64,000 bases of DNA from Bacteroidetes bacterium UBA2475 (GTDB lineage: Bacteria > Bacteroidota > Bacteroidia > B-17B0 > Aurantibacillaceae). Positions within the stretch are counted from its first letter, which is position 1, and the number at the start of each line of letters is the position of its first letter. The position numbers and the translations under genes were made by a program. The DNA lies in contig DDPF01000003.1 of the NCBI GenBank assembly GCA_002342065.1, positions 124,001 through 188,000 on the forward strand, given 5' to 3'. The notes below the pieces were generated by a model. That model was not told where the DNA came from. It was given only the letters and a program-made list of their open reading frames with translations, and ran no database searches. Below, piece after piece: positions 17,720 through 27,300 of the stretch.

Positions 17720-18271
17720 TTAGTGATGTACAACTTCGGCAAATTCTTCTATCATTTTTTTGCAAAATGCGGGTAGGTCTTTCGGACTGCGACTTGTAAC
17801 CAGACCATCGTCCACAACAACTTCTTCATCTACCCATTTTACACCTGCATTTATTAGATCTGTTTTTATCGAATGATAAGAGGTCATTCTGCGGCCTTCC
17901 AGATTATGCGTTTCAATTAATGTCCACGGACCGTGACAAATGGCAGCAATAGGTTTCCCTTCGTCTAAAAAATCTGCAAGAAAATCAACTACCAGATCAT
18001 TTACTCGTAACTTATCGGGACTCATTACACCACCGGGTAATAAAAGTGCGTCATAATTTCCACTTTCTACTTCATCAATTATTGCATCTACTTCAAATTC
18101 ATCGCCCCAGTCTTTGTCTTTCCAGGCCTTTACTTTTCCTTTTTTTAAAGAGATCACATCTACTTTAGCGCCTTGTTCTTCAAGAGCTTCCTTTGGCTGT
18201 TCAAATTCAGACTGTTCAAAGCCATCTGTAACAATTATTGCAATTAGCTTTCCGCTTAGTTTCTTTTCCAT
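17720..18271 (-). CDS. DJ-1/PfpI family protein (type 1 glutamine amidotransferase-like)
   Basis: A 183-aa protein from the ATG at 18271 (MEKKLSGKLIAIIVTDGFEQSE); a GTG 21 bp upstream is possible. The family core is clear: GFEQSEFEQPKEAL near the N-terminus and AICHGPW with the nucleophilic Cys in the elbow, plus the acidic residue in GFEQSE. Members of this PfpI/YhbO-type subgroup act as stress proteins, often described as glyoxalases or deglycases; the substrate is not settled. It is monocistronic between terminators. Confidence 0.9.
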   Translation of the reverse strand: MEKKLSGKLIAIIVTDGFEQSEFEQPKEALEEQGAKVDVISLKKGKVKAWKDKDWGDEFEVDAIIDEVESGNYDALLLPGGVMSPDKLRVNDLVVDFLADFLDEGKPIAAICHGPWTLIETHNLEGRRMTSYHSIKTDLINAGVKWVDEEVVVDDGLVTSRSPKDLPAFCKKMIEEFAEVVHH

Positions 18272-18316
18272 AGTAATAAAATTTAATTTCACTTATTACA
18301 TGGAAATTTGATACCA

Positions 18317-18340
18317 GAAAAAAAGCCCCTTTTCGGGGCT
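18317..18340 (-). terminator. Terminator of the choice-of-anchor L/OmpA gene
   Basis: On the minus strand AGCCCC-GAAAA-GGGGCT is followed by TTTTTTT. It lies about 100 bp after the stop of the gene at 18439. Confidence 0.7.
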
Positions 18341-18438
18341 ATTATTTATTTGTAGTTTATTTGGGATCTTTGGCCTTCATTTTGCTAAAGCGCAAAATCC
18401 CCCTAACCCACTTATAAAATAAAGGGGAAAATTTAAGA

Positions 18439-19929
18439 TCAGTGAGCTACAACTAATTTAATACTTCCTGCAGGTTTACCGTCTACAATTAAAGTTGCAG
18501 GGTAAGTGCCGTTGGTTAAATTTTGTCCATCGAAAGTGGTGCTTGTTTTACCACGCTCTAACAAGAAAATAGTTTTCATTATTTTACCAGTCATATCGTA
18601 AATTACAACCTGCGCATTTTTTACATCGTCTAAAATATAAGCATCAATAGTTGTACTGGTTGCAAATGGATTTGGATAGTTACTTAATAGTTTTGATTGC
18701 TCTTCCGCTATCACGCCTTCTGTTTTCTTTTTAGTGTATTCTTCAAACGAGCCGCTTATTTTTAATTGTACACGGCGGTTCAAAAACTGACCTTCTTCTG
18801 TTTCGTTAGTAGCACGAGGCATAGTTTCGCCTTTGCAATTCATAATTATGCGCGAAGGATCAACACCTTTTGATTTTAAATAATCTACTACTCCGTTTGC
18901 GCGTGTGCAGGATAATTCCTGATTCAATTCTTCAGCACCTTGATTATCGGTGTGACCTGTAATAATAATTTTTCCTTTGGTATTGTCTTTATACAACTTG
19001 GCTAAATTATCCAATAAGGTTTTGTAGCCTTTGTCAATTTCAGAACTGTTCTTGCCATACAATACATTGTAACTTTTTTCGTAGGAAACAAAACTTTGTC
19101 CTTCAATAAAAACACCGCTATCGAACGAATCATCACTAACATCGGCAATACACATTTTTAAATGATAGGTTTCATAAGGCGTAACAGGTTGACGGATCTC
19201 CATTAATTTAGTTAAGCCGTCGTATTCAATTGCAATATTGCCTGCAACATTACTTACAAAATAAGTTGGGTTAGATGGTACAGTGCGCGAATATCTTGAG
19301 CCACCGCCGTTAATAGAATTTACACTTACAGGAATTTCTGAATTTGGCACAACCGCTAAATTTTTTTCGCCGGTTATACCTTTACCGGTAATAAAAAAAG
19401 CAAAAGCATCGTTGTATTGCGAACCAACATATTCATCATACTCTTCAGAGCCGAAAACATAATTAAAACTTAAGGTATCGGCAGTAGGCACAATATCCAA
19501 TTCAATAACACAGGCATCAAAAGTTTTTTGACCGTGTAATATTTTTTCAAGATCAACACTGGTATTATCAGAAACAGTTTTTTGACCTCTGTTTTCCATT
19601 TTAGCATGCGTGTAATTTGACATACCTACAGAAGTATTTCCTGAGCAAAGTCCGTTTATGCCACCTGTGGTCATAATTAAACCTTTTTTCATACCCAAAA
19701 CGGATTTTTTGTCCTCAAAAAAACCAAAAGCTTCATCAGAAGAAGTCTTGGTAATGGAAAAACTTTTTAAGACTACGCCTTCGCCAACCAGTGTTTGCAA
19801 TAGGTTGCGGGCATCAAAGCTACCGGTAGGCTGGGTTTTGTAGGTTTTAAAGTTAGCAACAGACTGGGCAAAAGCAGAAGAGCTTGCGAGCACAATAAAT
19901 ACGGTTGAAGCAAGTAATGTTTTTTTCAT
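18439..19929 (-). CDS. Secreted protein with choice-of-anchor L, OmpA and T9SS type A domains
   Basis: Signal peptide at residues 1-21 (MKKTLLASTVFIVLASSSAFA, then Q). Residues about 35-270 are a choice-of-anchor L domain with the hallmark FGSEEYDEYVGSQYNDAFAFF. Residues about 285-392 are an OmpA-type peptidoglycan-binding domain (ITGHTDNQGAEELNQELSCTRANG...LNRRVQL). The last about 75 residues form a T9SS type A sorting domain (SNYPNPFATSTTIDAY...YDMTGKIMKT). The mix is odd: OmpA domains normally bind peptidoglycan in the periplasm, while T9SS sorting domains direct export across the outer membrane. Confidence 0.9.
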   Translation of the reverse strand: MKKTLLASTVFIVLASSSAFAQSVANFKTYKTQPTGSFDARNLLQTLVGEGVVLKSFSITKTSSDEAFGFFEDKKSVLGMKKGLIMTTGGINGLCSGNTSVGMSNYTHAKMENRGQKTVSDNTSVDLEKILHGQKTFDACVIELDIVPTADTLSFNYVFGSEEYDEYVGSQYNDAFAFFITGKGITGEKNLAVVPNSEIPVSVNSINGGGSRYSRTVPSNPTYFVSNVAGNIAIEYDGLTKLMEIRQPVTPYETYHLKMCIADVSDDSFDSGVFIEGQSFVSYEKSYNVLYGKNSSEIDKGYKTLLDNLAKLYKDNTKGKIIITGHTDNQGAEELNQELSCTRANGVVDYLKSKGVDPSRIIMNCKGETMPRATNETEEGQFLNRRVQLKISGSFEEYTKKKTEGVIAEEQSKLLSNYPNPFATSTTIDAYILDDVKNAQVVIYDMTGKIMKTIFLLERGKTSTTFDGQNLTNGTYPATLIVDGKPAGSIKLVVAH

Positions 19930-20015
19930 GGAATGTGAAATTTAAATTGGTATTTATCTTTAGATGCTATCTATAATAAATATCCATAAAAAAAATTACA
20001 GTATTTTGAGGTAAA

Positions 20016-20045
20016 TCTTAAAAAACACTAAAAAACAGTGTTTTT
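20016..20045 (-). terminator. Terminator of the AI-2E family transporter gene
   Basis: AAAAACACT (20021-20029) pairs with AGTGTTTTT (20037-20045); on the minus strand the stem is followed by more T residues. It lies 16 bp after the stop codon. Confidence 0.6.
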
Positions 20046-20060
20046 GGAACAAGTATTAAG

Positions 20061-21209
20061 TTACTTTACAGGTTTTTGTTCTTCTACTTTAGGTATTTTG
20101 ATCTTCTTTTTGGGAGTAAGTCGTGCCTGTATCTCGCGGAAATCGAAAATTGCTTTGCCAATAGGTGGCATGGTATCGCCAATTAAAAAACCTACAGGTT
20201 TAAGGTGCGGGATCTTATCAAATACTACTTTTAAAATTGCGGTTATTGGAATAGAAAGGAACATACCTGCAACACCCCATAAAGCACCCCCAATTAATAC
20301 AACTACAATGGATACTAAGGCATTCACCTTAACTTTTGAAGCAACAATTTTTGGTACTAAAAAATTATTATCTATCAGCTGAATAACTAAGTAAGCAATT
20401 AAAACTAATACTGCGTCAAAGGGTGTATCGGTTATTAATGCCATTGTCATAGGTAAAGAAATTGCAACCACGCCGCCAATGTATGGAATGAGATTTAAGA
20501 TAGCGCCAATTACGCCGAGCATTATTGCATAATCAATACCAATAATTAAAAGTGCAACAGAGTTCATGGTGGCAACAATAACCATTTCTATTAATAAACC
20601 AACAAGGTAATTTTGTATCAGTGATTTCGTATTGAATAGAACTTCGGCAACAGCAGAACGTTTATCGGTAGCAAAAACCTGCGCAACAAAACTAAGGAGC
20701 AACGGTTTATAAAATAAGAAGAGGAAAATATAAACTGGCAGTAAAAAAATATTGATGAGCATACCCGTAACGGTACTAACCGTATCACCTATCATGCCAC
20801 CAGCATCGTTAAGGCTTTCGGACTTACGTTCGTTTATCCAGGCATTTACTTTTGATTTACCGATATTGAAAGTTTCCGATACCCATTTTAAAGTATCGTG
20901 TAGCAGGATATTAAATTTTAATTTTAGTTGCGGCCACGAATCGCTAAACATACTAACCTGCGAACCTATGAATAATAAAATACCCGAAACTACAATTACT
21001 AAAAGGACAATGGCAATAGAAATGGCAATAACGCGGTTAATGCCTTTACCTACAAAAAAATTTACCAAAGGATTTAGCAGGATAGAAATGATACCTGCAA
21101 AAGTTAATGGAACAAGGATACTTTGTCCTAACCATAAAATAAAGAAAAAGCCAAGTAGACCTAAAATAATAACGGATACTTTAAAATAGTTTGGGATAGA
21201 ATTTGCCAT
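20061..21209 (-). CDS. AI-2E family transporter (PF01594)
   Basis: A 382-aa polytopic inner-membrane protein with about eight segments: two N-terminal pairs, a soluble loop (residues about 95-150), and a conserved C-terminal half with YIGGVVAISLPMTMALIT and LIQLIDNNFLVPKIVASKV-like motifs. The family is named for the autoinducer-2 exporter TqsA, but members include Na+/H+ antiporters and many of unknown substrate, so AI-2 export must not be assumed. It ends in a basic cytoplasmic tail (TPKKKIKIPKVEEQKPVK). Confidence 0.9.
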   Translation of the reverse strand: MANSIPNYFKVSVIILGLLGFFFILWLGQSILVPLTFAGIISILLNPLVNFFVGKGINRVIAISIAIVLLVIVVSGILLFIGSQVSMFSDSWPQLKLKFNILLHDTLKWVSETFNIGKSKVNAWINERKSESLNDAGGMIGDTVSTVTGMLINIFLLPVYIFLFLFYKPLLLSFVAQVFATDKRSAVAEVLFNTKSLIQNYLVGLLIEMVIVATMNSVALLIIGIDYAIMLGVIGAILNLIPYIGGVVAISLPMTMALITDTPFDAVLVLIAYLVIQLIDNNFLVPKIVASKVKVNALVSIVVVLIGGALWGVAGMFLSIPITAILKVVFDKIPHLKPVGFLIGDTMPPIGKAIFDFREIQARLTPKKKIKIPKVEEQKPVK

Positions 21210-21547
21210 AGTAGATTGATCAACTTTATACTAGCAAATATTATTCCTGCCGTTTATGGCATAAAAAGCATGGCATTTTTAGAATAATTCCCATAATTGG
21301 GCAATTATGTCCACATGGGGTATAATAAACATAGGTTTTTGAATTTAGGGCTAAAAAACCGCAAATTTGTTAAAATCGATGATTAAAATGTTCATTTCAC
21401 TCATCTTCTTTACGATTTAATAATATACTTGCTTAAAGATATATGTTTATAATTTTTATCTTTAAAGCCGCAAGTGAACACCCTTGATGGTTAATTAAAC
21501 GTTCGTTTTTTTACACCCGAAACCGCTTCAATAAAATTATTTTTTAA
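21210..21547. other. 338-bp divergent intergenic region with a palindrome
   Basis: Separates the AI-2E transporter from the PKD surface protein. CATAATTG (21292-21299) and CAATTATG (21302-21309) form a perfect 8-bp inverted repeat with a 2-bp centre, a possible operator. TATCTTTA near 21458 is a -7-like box for the plus-strand gene. No gene is seen. Confidence 0.4.
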
Positions 21548-23716
21548 ATGCGCTTCGGTAAAATTATTTTTTTATTTTTTATCTTACTATCTATAAAAAA
21601 TGGATTGGCGCAGTGTATCAATACTTTTCCGAACACCCAGGATTTTGAAACTTCAGCAACGTGGACCAGTGGCGGTATAAATTCAGACTGGGTCTGGGGC
21701 ACGCCATCCAAAGGCGTAATTACGGGTGCGGGTGGTGGTAATAAATGCTGGGTAGTTGGCGGGTTAACAGCCTCTAATTATAATGCAGGAGAAAAATCTT
21801 TTATAGAAAGTCCGTGTTACGATTTTTCCACTTTAACTTCTCCTTTTGTAAGTTTTAAAGTTTTTTGGGAGATGGAACGCCAATATGACGGTGCTAGTTT
21901 ACTGTATACTATAAATAATGGTGCTAGTTGGGCTTTAGTTGGTGCATTTAACGATCCTGCCAATTGCATGACACAGAACTGGTATAATTATGGGAACATA
22001 AATTATTTAGCCTGGTCAAACTTTGGTGGCTGGTCGGGCAATAGCAAGTCAACGTCAGGTAGTTGCCAAGGAGGTAGCGGAAGTTTAAATTGGGTTACAG
22101 CGAAACATTGTTTAAGCGGATTGGCAGGAAAACCAAATGTAAAATTTCGTTTTAATTTTGGTTCAGGTACAAGTTGTAATTCGTTTGACGGCTTTGCGAT
22201 AGATGATTTTACAATTGGCGATGCCGGAAATAACACAACCAGTTTTACTTACACTTGTGGCAATTTTTCTGTAGCTACGCCAACATGCACTCAAGGTTTA
22301 CTTTACTATTGGAATTTTGGAGACCAGACTTCGGCAAGCAATACCTCAACTCTTTCGAACCCAACGCACATATTTAATACACCCGGTGTTTATACCGTTT
22401 CATTAAGTACAACTAACGGACCGTGTAATTCAGTAGGCACAAGCACACAATTGGTTTCGGTTGTTGGTTCTTCTGTTATGTCAACGTCCAGTGTAAGTTG
22501 TTATGGAGGGCATAATGGCAGCGCAACGGTCATGCCATTGTTTGGTAGTCCTGCATATACCTATACATGGTACCCTAATGGAGGAAATAATTCAACAGCT
22601 AATTCTTTAATCGCAGGAAATTATACAGTTTCAATAATGGATTCTAAAGGTTGCGTCAATTCAAATACCGTTAGTATAAAAGAGCCGGCTATTTCAACAG
22701 GAGTTTCTACAAAAACACTTACGAGTTGTTTGGGAGATAATACACTTTTACAAGTTAATACTTCCGGCATTATCGACCCAATTACTTATTTGTGGTCGCC
22801 GGGCTCTTATACAACAAGCTCTATTAATGTTTCTCCTTTAAGCAATACAGTTTATTCGGTTAACGTAGTTGTTTCTGGAAATTGCCCAATTAGTGAACAA
22901 AAATTATATACAGTGGTGGTAGTTCCAAAACCGTTAGTAGCAAGTATTAATTCAGAAACAAAAGGTTGTGCACCTTTGTGTGTGAATTTTACTGATAAAA
23001 GTACAAGTACAGGAACCATTACATTAACTACCTGGAGTTTTAGTGATGGCAGCATTACAGCGTCGGTAAACCCAACCATATGTTTTAATAAGGCGGGAGT
23101 TTATTCGGGCAATCACAGCGTGACAAATAATTTTGGCTGTACTAGTACAACGAATAGTTTTGTGACTATAGAGGTCTATCCTACCCCACAAGCAGATTTT
23201 GAAATGGACAATAAAGATGTGTCAGAATTAAATCCTCTGGTTAATTTTACAGATCTTTCAAGTGCTGATCCAACAAAATGGGAATGGAACTTTGGAGGTT
23301 TAGATAGATCAATTTTGCAAGATCCTGTTTATAATTTTACAACCATTGGTCAATTCCCCGTTATGTTAACAGTAAGTAATGTTTTTGGTTGCAGTAATAC
23401 AACTATGAAAATTATAAATGTATTGCCCGAGTTTACTTTTTATGCGCCTAATGCATTTACACCAAACGCTGATGGATTGAATGATGTTTTTTTACCGGCT
23501 GGCATGGGTTGGGATATAACAACTTATAACTTAAGTATTTTTGATAGATGGGGACAAAAAATATTTCATACCAATGATCACACAAAGGGCTGGGACGGAA
23601 TAATAAAAGGAAACAATGAACCGGCACAATTGGGAGAATATATTTATAAAGCCACGGTGAATGACAATCACAAAAAAAATCACGAGTTCACAGGCTTTAT
23701 TACGATCGTAAAATAA
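21548..23716 (+). CDS. Large PKD/SprB-repeat surface protein with T9SS type B sorting domain
   Basis: Signal peptide at residues 1-21. Residues about 22-225 form a MAM/carbohydrate-binding-like beta-sandwich module (NTFPNTQDFETSATWTSGG...FDGFAIDDFTIGD). PKD domains follow at about 232-310 (YYWNFGDQTSASNTS...), 465-545 and 550-625 (WEWNFGGLDRSILQDP). A SprB-type repeat lies at about 315-380 (SCYGGHNGSATV...GNYTVSIMDSKGCVNSNTVSI). The C-terminus from about 630 is the type B sorting domain (FYAPNAFTPNADGLNDVFLP...FDRWGQKIF). It should be secreted by T9SS and held on the surface as an adhesin or matrix protein. Ligand unknown. Confidence 0.93.
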   Translation: MRFGKIIFLFFILLSIKNGLAQCINTFPNTQDFETSATWTSGGINSDWVWGTPSKGVITGAGGGNKCWVVGGLTASNYNAGEKSFIESPCYDFSTLTSPFVSFKVFWEMERQYDGASLLYTINNGASWALVGAFNDPANCMTQNWYNYGNINYLAWSNFGGWSGNSKSTSGSCQGGSGSLNWVTAKHCLSGLAGKPNVKFRFNFGSGTSCNSFDGFAIDDFTIGDAGNNTTSFTYTCGNFSVATPTCTQGLLYYWNFGDQTSASNTSTLSNPTHIFNTPGVYTVSLSTTNGPCNSVGTSTQLVSVVGSSVMSTSSVSCYGGHNGSATVMPLFGSPAYTYTWYPNGGNNSTANSLIAGNYTVSIMDSKGCVNSNTVSIKEPAISTGVSTKTLTSCLGDNTLLQVNTSGIIDPITYLWSPGSYTTSSINVSPLSNTVYSVNVVVSGNCPISEQKLYTVVVVPKPLVASINSETKGCAPLCVNFTDKSTSTGTITLTTWSFSDGSITASVNPTICFNKAGVYSGNHSVTNNFGCTSTTNSFVTIEVYPTPQADFEMDNKDVSELNPLVNFTDLSSADPTKWEWNFGGLDRSILQDPVYNFTTIGQFPVMLTVSNVFGCSNTTMKIINVLPEFTFYAPNAFTPNADGLNDVFLPAGMGWDITTYNLSIFDRWGQKIFHTNDHTKGWDGIIKGNNEPAQLGEYIYKATVNDNHKKNHEFTGFITIVK

Positions 23717-23729
23717 TTACAAGGACCAA

Positions 23730-23942
23730 TTATTTATCTTTATTCGCCTCTGTACTTTCGAAGCTACTATCATTTAAAAGATATTGCATACCCAGCACCA
23801 TAACTAATACTGGAACGGAACAATAAAAAATACCTAAACAATTAAAGTAAAGGGCAAAAATATTTATTGCAGCGAGTTGAATAATAATTACAAGAAAAAT
23901 CAGCAAAGCAGAGTTTTTAAAAGTACGCTTGAATGATCTCAT
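23730..23942 (-). CDS. Small hypothetical membrane protein
   Basis: A 70-aa protein with a basic N-terminus (MRSFKRTFKNS), two membrane segments (about residues 11-32 and 36-55) and an acidic tail (SSFESTEANKDK). No family recognised. It is convergent with the gene before it and 13 bp from its stop. Good start codon and composition favour a real gene. Confidence 0.55.
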   Translation of the reverse strand: MRSFKRTFKNSALLIFLVIIIQLAAINIFALYFNCLGIFYCSVPVLVMVLGMQYLLNDSSFESTEANKDK

Positions 23943-23963
23943 GTGTATTTTTTAAATGAAAAT

Positions 23964-23995
23964 AAAAAAGGGAAGTTTTTGAGGCTTCCCTTTTT
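23964..23995. terminator. Bidirectional terminator hairpin
   Basis: AAAAAAGGGAAG-loop-CTTCCCTTTTT. On the minus strand it follows the stop of the T9SS type A protein (24000) by 4 bp. Confidence 0.85.
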
Positions 23996-23999
23996 GTTC

Positions 24000-25805
24000 T
24001 TACATCTTTACAATTTTCTTTGTTACCCAAGATGTTTTATATAATGCTTTTATTGTATACACACCTTCTGCATAATTTTTCATGTCGAATTCCAAACTAT
24101 ATTTATCGGGATTGTCCATTTTAAGTATTCGACTACCTAAGACATCCTCTATTATGATCGATTTTGGGAGTTCATATTCAGTACCAAAATTAACGAAGAA
24201 ATTTCCATTATTAGGATTGGGGAATATAACGAAATGATCGCCAACCTGGAGGTTTGTTTGATTAATAGAATCTTTGGATTCAGAGTATTGTCCACCTATA
24301 AAAGTAAAGTCTTTATCGGTCAAGACCGAGCTCTCAGGATTTCCAACTTTATGGGAATCAGGACAATCTTCTATATAAACTGATAATTCGGCAGTTGATT
24401 GAGTACTTATTTCTCCTGTCATTTGAATTTGTTCTCCTGCAACCAGACTTGTGTTACTTCCATTAGAGAAATTAACATTGTTAATCACGTAAATGTTATT
24501 TCTCGGTTTATAATAATGAGAGTTAGTCATTGTAGCATTAGATATGGTATAATCAAGTAAGCAGCAGGAATAAATTTGCCTTTCTTCAATTTTAGACCCC
24601 GGTGTATTCGGAGGATACGGTGCAGCAGAGCCAAAATGAACTACTTGATTTGTAAAGATAAATTGCCCACATTCGTTATCGCAGGTTAATTTGCTTACAT
24701 AAGTTGCAGCTGCTACACCAATTCCGTTCCAATAGATATTTTGTGTTATACCATTGGTCCAATGATAAGTTGCGTCGTAAATTGCATTTGCACCATTTAC
24801 AGGAAAGATCTCTAGGCGCGCCTTTTCAACATTGTTTAGATTAGAAATTTGTAGTGGAATTGTGTAAGCAGTAGGCATACCAATCACGGGATTGGGAATC
24901 CCACTTGTTGGATAACAACTTAATTCGCAAGTTTGAACTAGTGAAACGTCATCAATAAGTAAATAAGCATTATTCCCTTCTGAACCAAGCGCTTCCTCTA
25001 TTGCTATATAGTCCCAGTTATGATTACTCGGGCAAACAAATTCAAAAGTTAATCTGTGCCATTGAAGTGGAGAAAAGTTTATAATTGGTATTTGAAAGCT
25101 TTTTAGATTGACAATTGAATTAGTCGTAAAATCTTTGAAGTCGTTGTTAATGGTTGTTTCAAATGGCGAATTGCACACTATGGCTTCCTGGTGATATTTT
25201 ATTTTATTTTTCCCTAAGTACACATTTAAGGTGAAAACTGAATTTTGGTCGTTCACAAAACCGTGAGATGAAAAATCTGTTGGATTTACACTTTTAAGTT
25301 TACTGTAAAAGGGCGCAATTTGCACATACATCGAGAAAGTATATCGTTTTCCTCCAACTATGGGACTAGAATTGAAAAATTTCTGTTCGATAAGCTCCCC
25401 AGGCAGCATTCCACAATAACCTTCTCCGGTTCGAGCCTTTATCATCTTAAACTCGAGACCAAAAGGATTGTTTGCAGGAACTGAGTAAATCACTACCGCA
25501 TGGGTATTGTTGTTGGGATTTGTAACCCCGTTATCAGCTTTAAACCAATCTGGAGAGTGAAGCCATTCACATTTAAAGCAGTCATCATTAGAGCACTTTA
25601 GATAATCGCAAAAATTGACGGGATCATTGAATTGGGTCTGGTGATCATCCTCCCAGACCTGTAAGTTCTCGAGTTGAGATATTTTACAAGGGGCATTAGG
25701 TTCAGAAGCAATATTTGTTTCAAAACTGTGATTATGAATGAGGTTATTTTGACCACGTATATTACTAGATAAAAACAGGGTTAATATTATTATTCGTAAA
25801 TTCAT
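24000..25805 (-). CDS. T9SS type A sorting domain secreted protein
   Basis: A 601-aa exported protein with a signal peptide (MNLRIIILTLFLSSNIRG, then QN). The N-terminal 300 residues read like a jelly-roll or carbohydrate-binding module with paired cysteines (LIHNHSFETN...LLIDDVSLVQTC). The C-terminal about 75 residues are a type A sorting domain (FPNPNNGNFFVNFG...VLGSRILKM...YAEGVYTIKAL). It is the second gene of an operon with the fibre-like gene (27-bp gap) and so falls under the 56-bp element at 27301. Function unknown; probably surface-attached or released. Confidence 0.85.
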   Translation of the reverse strand: MNLRIIILTLFLSSNIRGQNNLIHNHSFETNIASEPNAPCKISQLENLQVWEDDHQTQFNDPVNFCDYLKCSNDDCFKCEWLHSPDWFKADNGVTNPNNNTHAVVIYSVPANNPFGLEFKMIKARTGEGYCGMLPGELIEQKFFNSSPIVGGKRYTFSMYVQIAPFYSKLKSVNPTDFSSHGFVNDQNSVFTLNVYLGKNKIKYHQEAIVCNSPFETTINNDFKDFTTNSIVNLKSFQIPIINFSPLQWHRLTFEFVCPSNHNWDYIAIEEALGSEGNNAYLLIDDVSLVQTCELSCYPTSGIPNPVIGMPTAYTIPLQISNLNNVEKARLEIFPVNGANAIYDATYHWTNGITQNIYWNGIGVAAATYVSKLTCDNECGQFIFTNQVVHFGSAAPYPPNTPGSKIEERQIYSCCLLDYTISNATMTNSHYYKPRNNIYVINNVNFSNGSNTSLVAGEQIQMTGEISTQSTAELSVYIEDCPDSHKVGNPESSVLTDKDFTFIGGQYSESKDSINQTNLQVGDHFVIFPNPNNGNFFVNFGTEYELPKSIIIEDVLGSRILKMDNPDKYSLEFDMKNYAEGVYTIKALYKTSWVTKKIVKM

Positions 25806-25832
25806 ATTAAATATTAGTTAAAAGTGATGGAA

Positions 25833-27242
25833 TTACTTGCTCTTTAGTTCTTTTACTTCGTTCTGCAGTTTTTTATTTGCTTCTTTTAAATCCTCTATCT
25901 CCTTATTTACTTTTGACAAGTATAAATATGCTTCTTCTATCTTTTTCAATAGAACTGCGTCAGTCTCCCCCAAATTATTTCCATTATTTTTTATGTCTTC
26001 TGTAGTAGGAACATCCTTAAGGTGATGATTTTTTGTAAAATATTCTTCCGTTTCCTTCCAATCAGGAAGCGAATAGTTCGCATCAAATACATAATCAGCC
26101 CAATTAAGCTGAGTTACATACATTTGTTTTGCAACAATTTTCCCACTTGTTCCACCTACAGTTAACATAGCGTCTCCATGAGGGCCTGTAAATAATTGTG
26201 TCGAACTTCCTATTTGCGTTTTACCACAATTTAAATTTCCGTTCCCCCATATAACGAATACTTCCTTTGGAGGACCAACTGAGTTTTCTACTGCCAGTGC
26301 TTTTGTTTGATCGTGTTTTACCTTCAAATGAACGTTGTAGCCACCAGGAGTCGTATGATTGACCTCCGAGACCATTCCTGCGCCTTGTGGAGCGTGAATG
26401 TGTATACCTTCCATTCCAAAAGCCGGAGCACTAATATTCAGCGCAACGTTAGAGCTTTGTATAGTGCTATTGCTAAATCCTATCTGAAGGTTCTTACCAA
26501 GATGTGTATTTCCATTCGTGTAAAGTAAAGCCGAGGTACTGTTCGAGTTTACAAAATCCTTAACTTCTAATGCATGATTACTGTATGCGGTGAGAGTCAT
26601 TTTTCCATCAATACCTAAATTCATAAGCTCGAGTGAATTTGCACTATTTTTAAATCTAAATGCGCTGTTTTGTTGATTGGAACTAATGAATAAATCGAAA
26701 TGTCCCTGAGGATCCGCATCGATGGAAATCCCACGTGTAGAAGGCATTGTGCCATTTCCTAGAATTTCGAATGAATTGCTAGCGTTATCTGAGACTAACG
26801 CAACATCTCCATTTACCGTTAAGGGTTTATATGGTGATATAGTTCGAATACCTATATTTCCATTTGACCCGCTAATAAAAAATCTATCTAAAGATGCTGT
26901 AAAGTCTCGAATTATAAAATTACCAGGTCCGCTAGGGGTATTGTTGCCTGTTGACCAAATACTCCAACTACGTCCATTAGCTCCTATATTACTTAAATTC
27001 AAACCGGCAGCTGATGTCCCCGTTTGCTCGAGTCGTATGCTTCCATTTGGAATTCCTGTTATAATATGCAGAGGTTGTAACGGACTTGTGTTATTGATTC
27101 CAACGTAAGTGCCGTTCGAAAAAATATTTGAATTAACAAAACTTGTTGGACCGCTAAATTTTGGTACTTGGTTCAAGGTTTGTGAATGCGCAATAGAATT
27201 TAAAAGACAAGCTGCTATTAAAAATTTATTTGTTGTTTTCAT
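25833..27242 (-). CDS. Secreted fibre-like protein with C-terminal coiled coil
   Basis: A 469-aa protein with a signal peptide (MKTTNKFLIAACLLNSIAHS, then Q). The body is repetitive beta-rich sequence of tail-fibre or adhesin type (YVGINNTSPLQPLHI, NGNIGIRTISPYKPLTVNGD). The end has the segment WADYVFDANYSLPDWKETEEYF...LKDVPTTEDI...GETDAVLLKKIEE, followed by a coiled coil (residues about 430-469). This tail is common in exported Bacteroidota fibre proteins and resembles phage tail-fibre chaperone regions. It probably forms trimers. It lacks a recognisable T9SS domain. First gene of the operon behind the 56-bp element. Confidence 0.75.
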   Translation of the reverse strand: MKTTNKFLIAACLLNSIAHSQTLNQVPKFSGPTSFVNSNIFSNGTYVGINNTSPLQPLHIITGIPNGSIRLEQTGTSAAGLNLSNIGANGRSWSIWSTGNNTPSGPGNFIIRDFTASLDRFFISGSNGNIGIRTISPYKPLTVNGDVALVSDNASNSFEILGNGTMPSTRGISIDADPQGHFDLFISSNQQNSAFRFKNSANSLELMNLGIDGKMTLTAYSNHALEVKDFVNSNSTSALLYTNGNTHLGKNLQIGFSNSTIQSSNVALNISAPAFGMEGIHIHAPQGAGMVSEVNHTTPGGYNVHLKVKHDQTKALAVENSVGPPKEVFVIWGNGNLNCGKTQIGSSTQLFTGPHGDAMLTVGGTSGKIVAKQMYVTQLNWADYVFDANYSLPDWKETEEYFTKNHHLKDVPTTEDIKNNGNNLGETDAVLLKKIEEAYLYLSKVNKEIEDLKEANKKLQNEVKELKSK

Positions 27243-27262
27243 GTTTAAAAAATTTTATACTA

Positions 27263-27270
27263 CAAACATA
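27263..27270 (-). promoter_or_regulatory. -7 promoter element of the fibre/T9SS operon
   Basis: The minus strand reads TATGTTTG, a perfect TAnnTTTG box 21 bp before the ATG. There is no TTG at the -33 position, which fits a promoter that needs an activator. Confidence 0.6.
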
Positions 27271-27300
27271 AAGACGGTAAAAGAAAATAAAACGAGTACT

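Noticed and set aside
20061..21209. Quorum-sensing (AI-2) exporter
   Set aside because: The family name alone does not support AI-2 transport; no luxS or other AI-2 gene is in the window.
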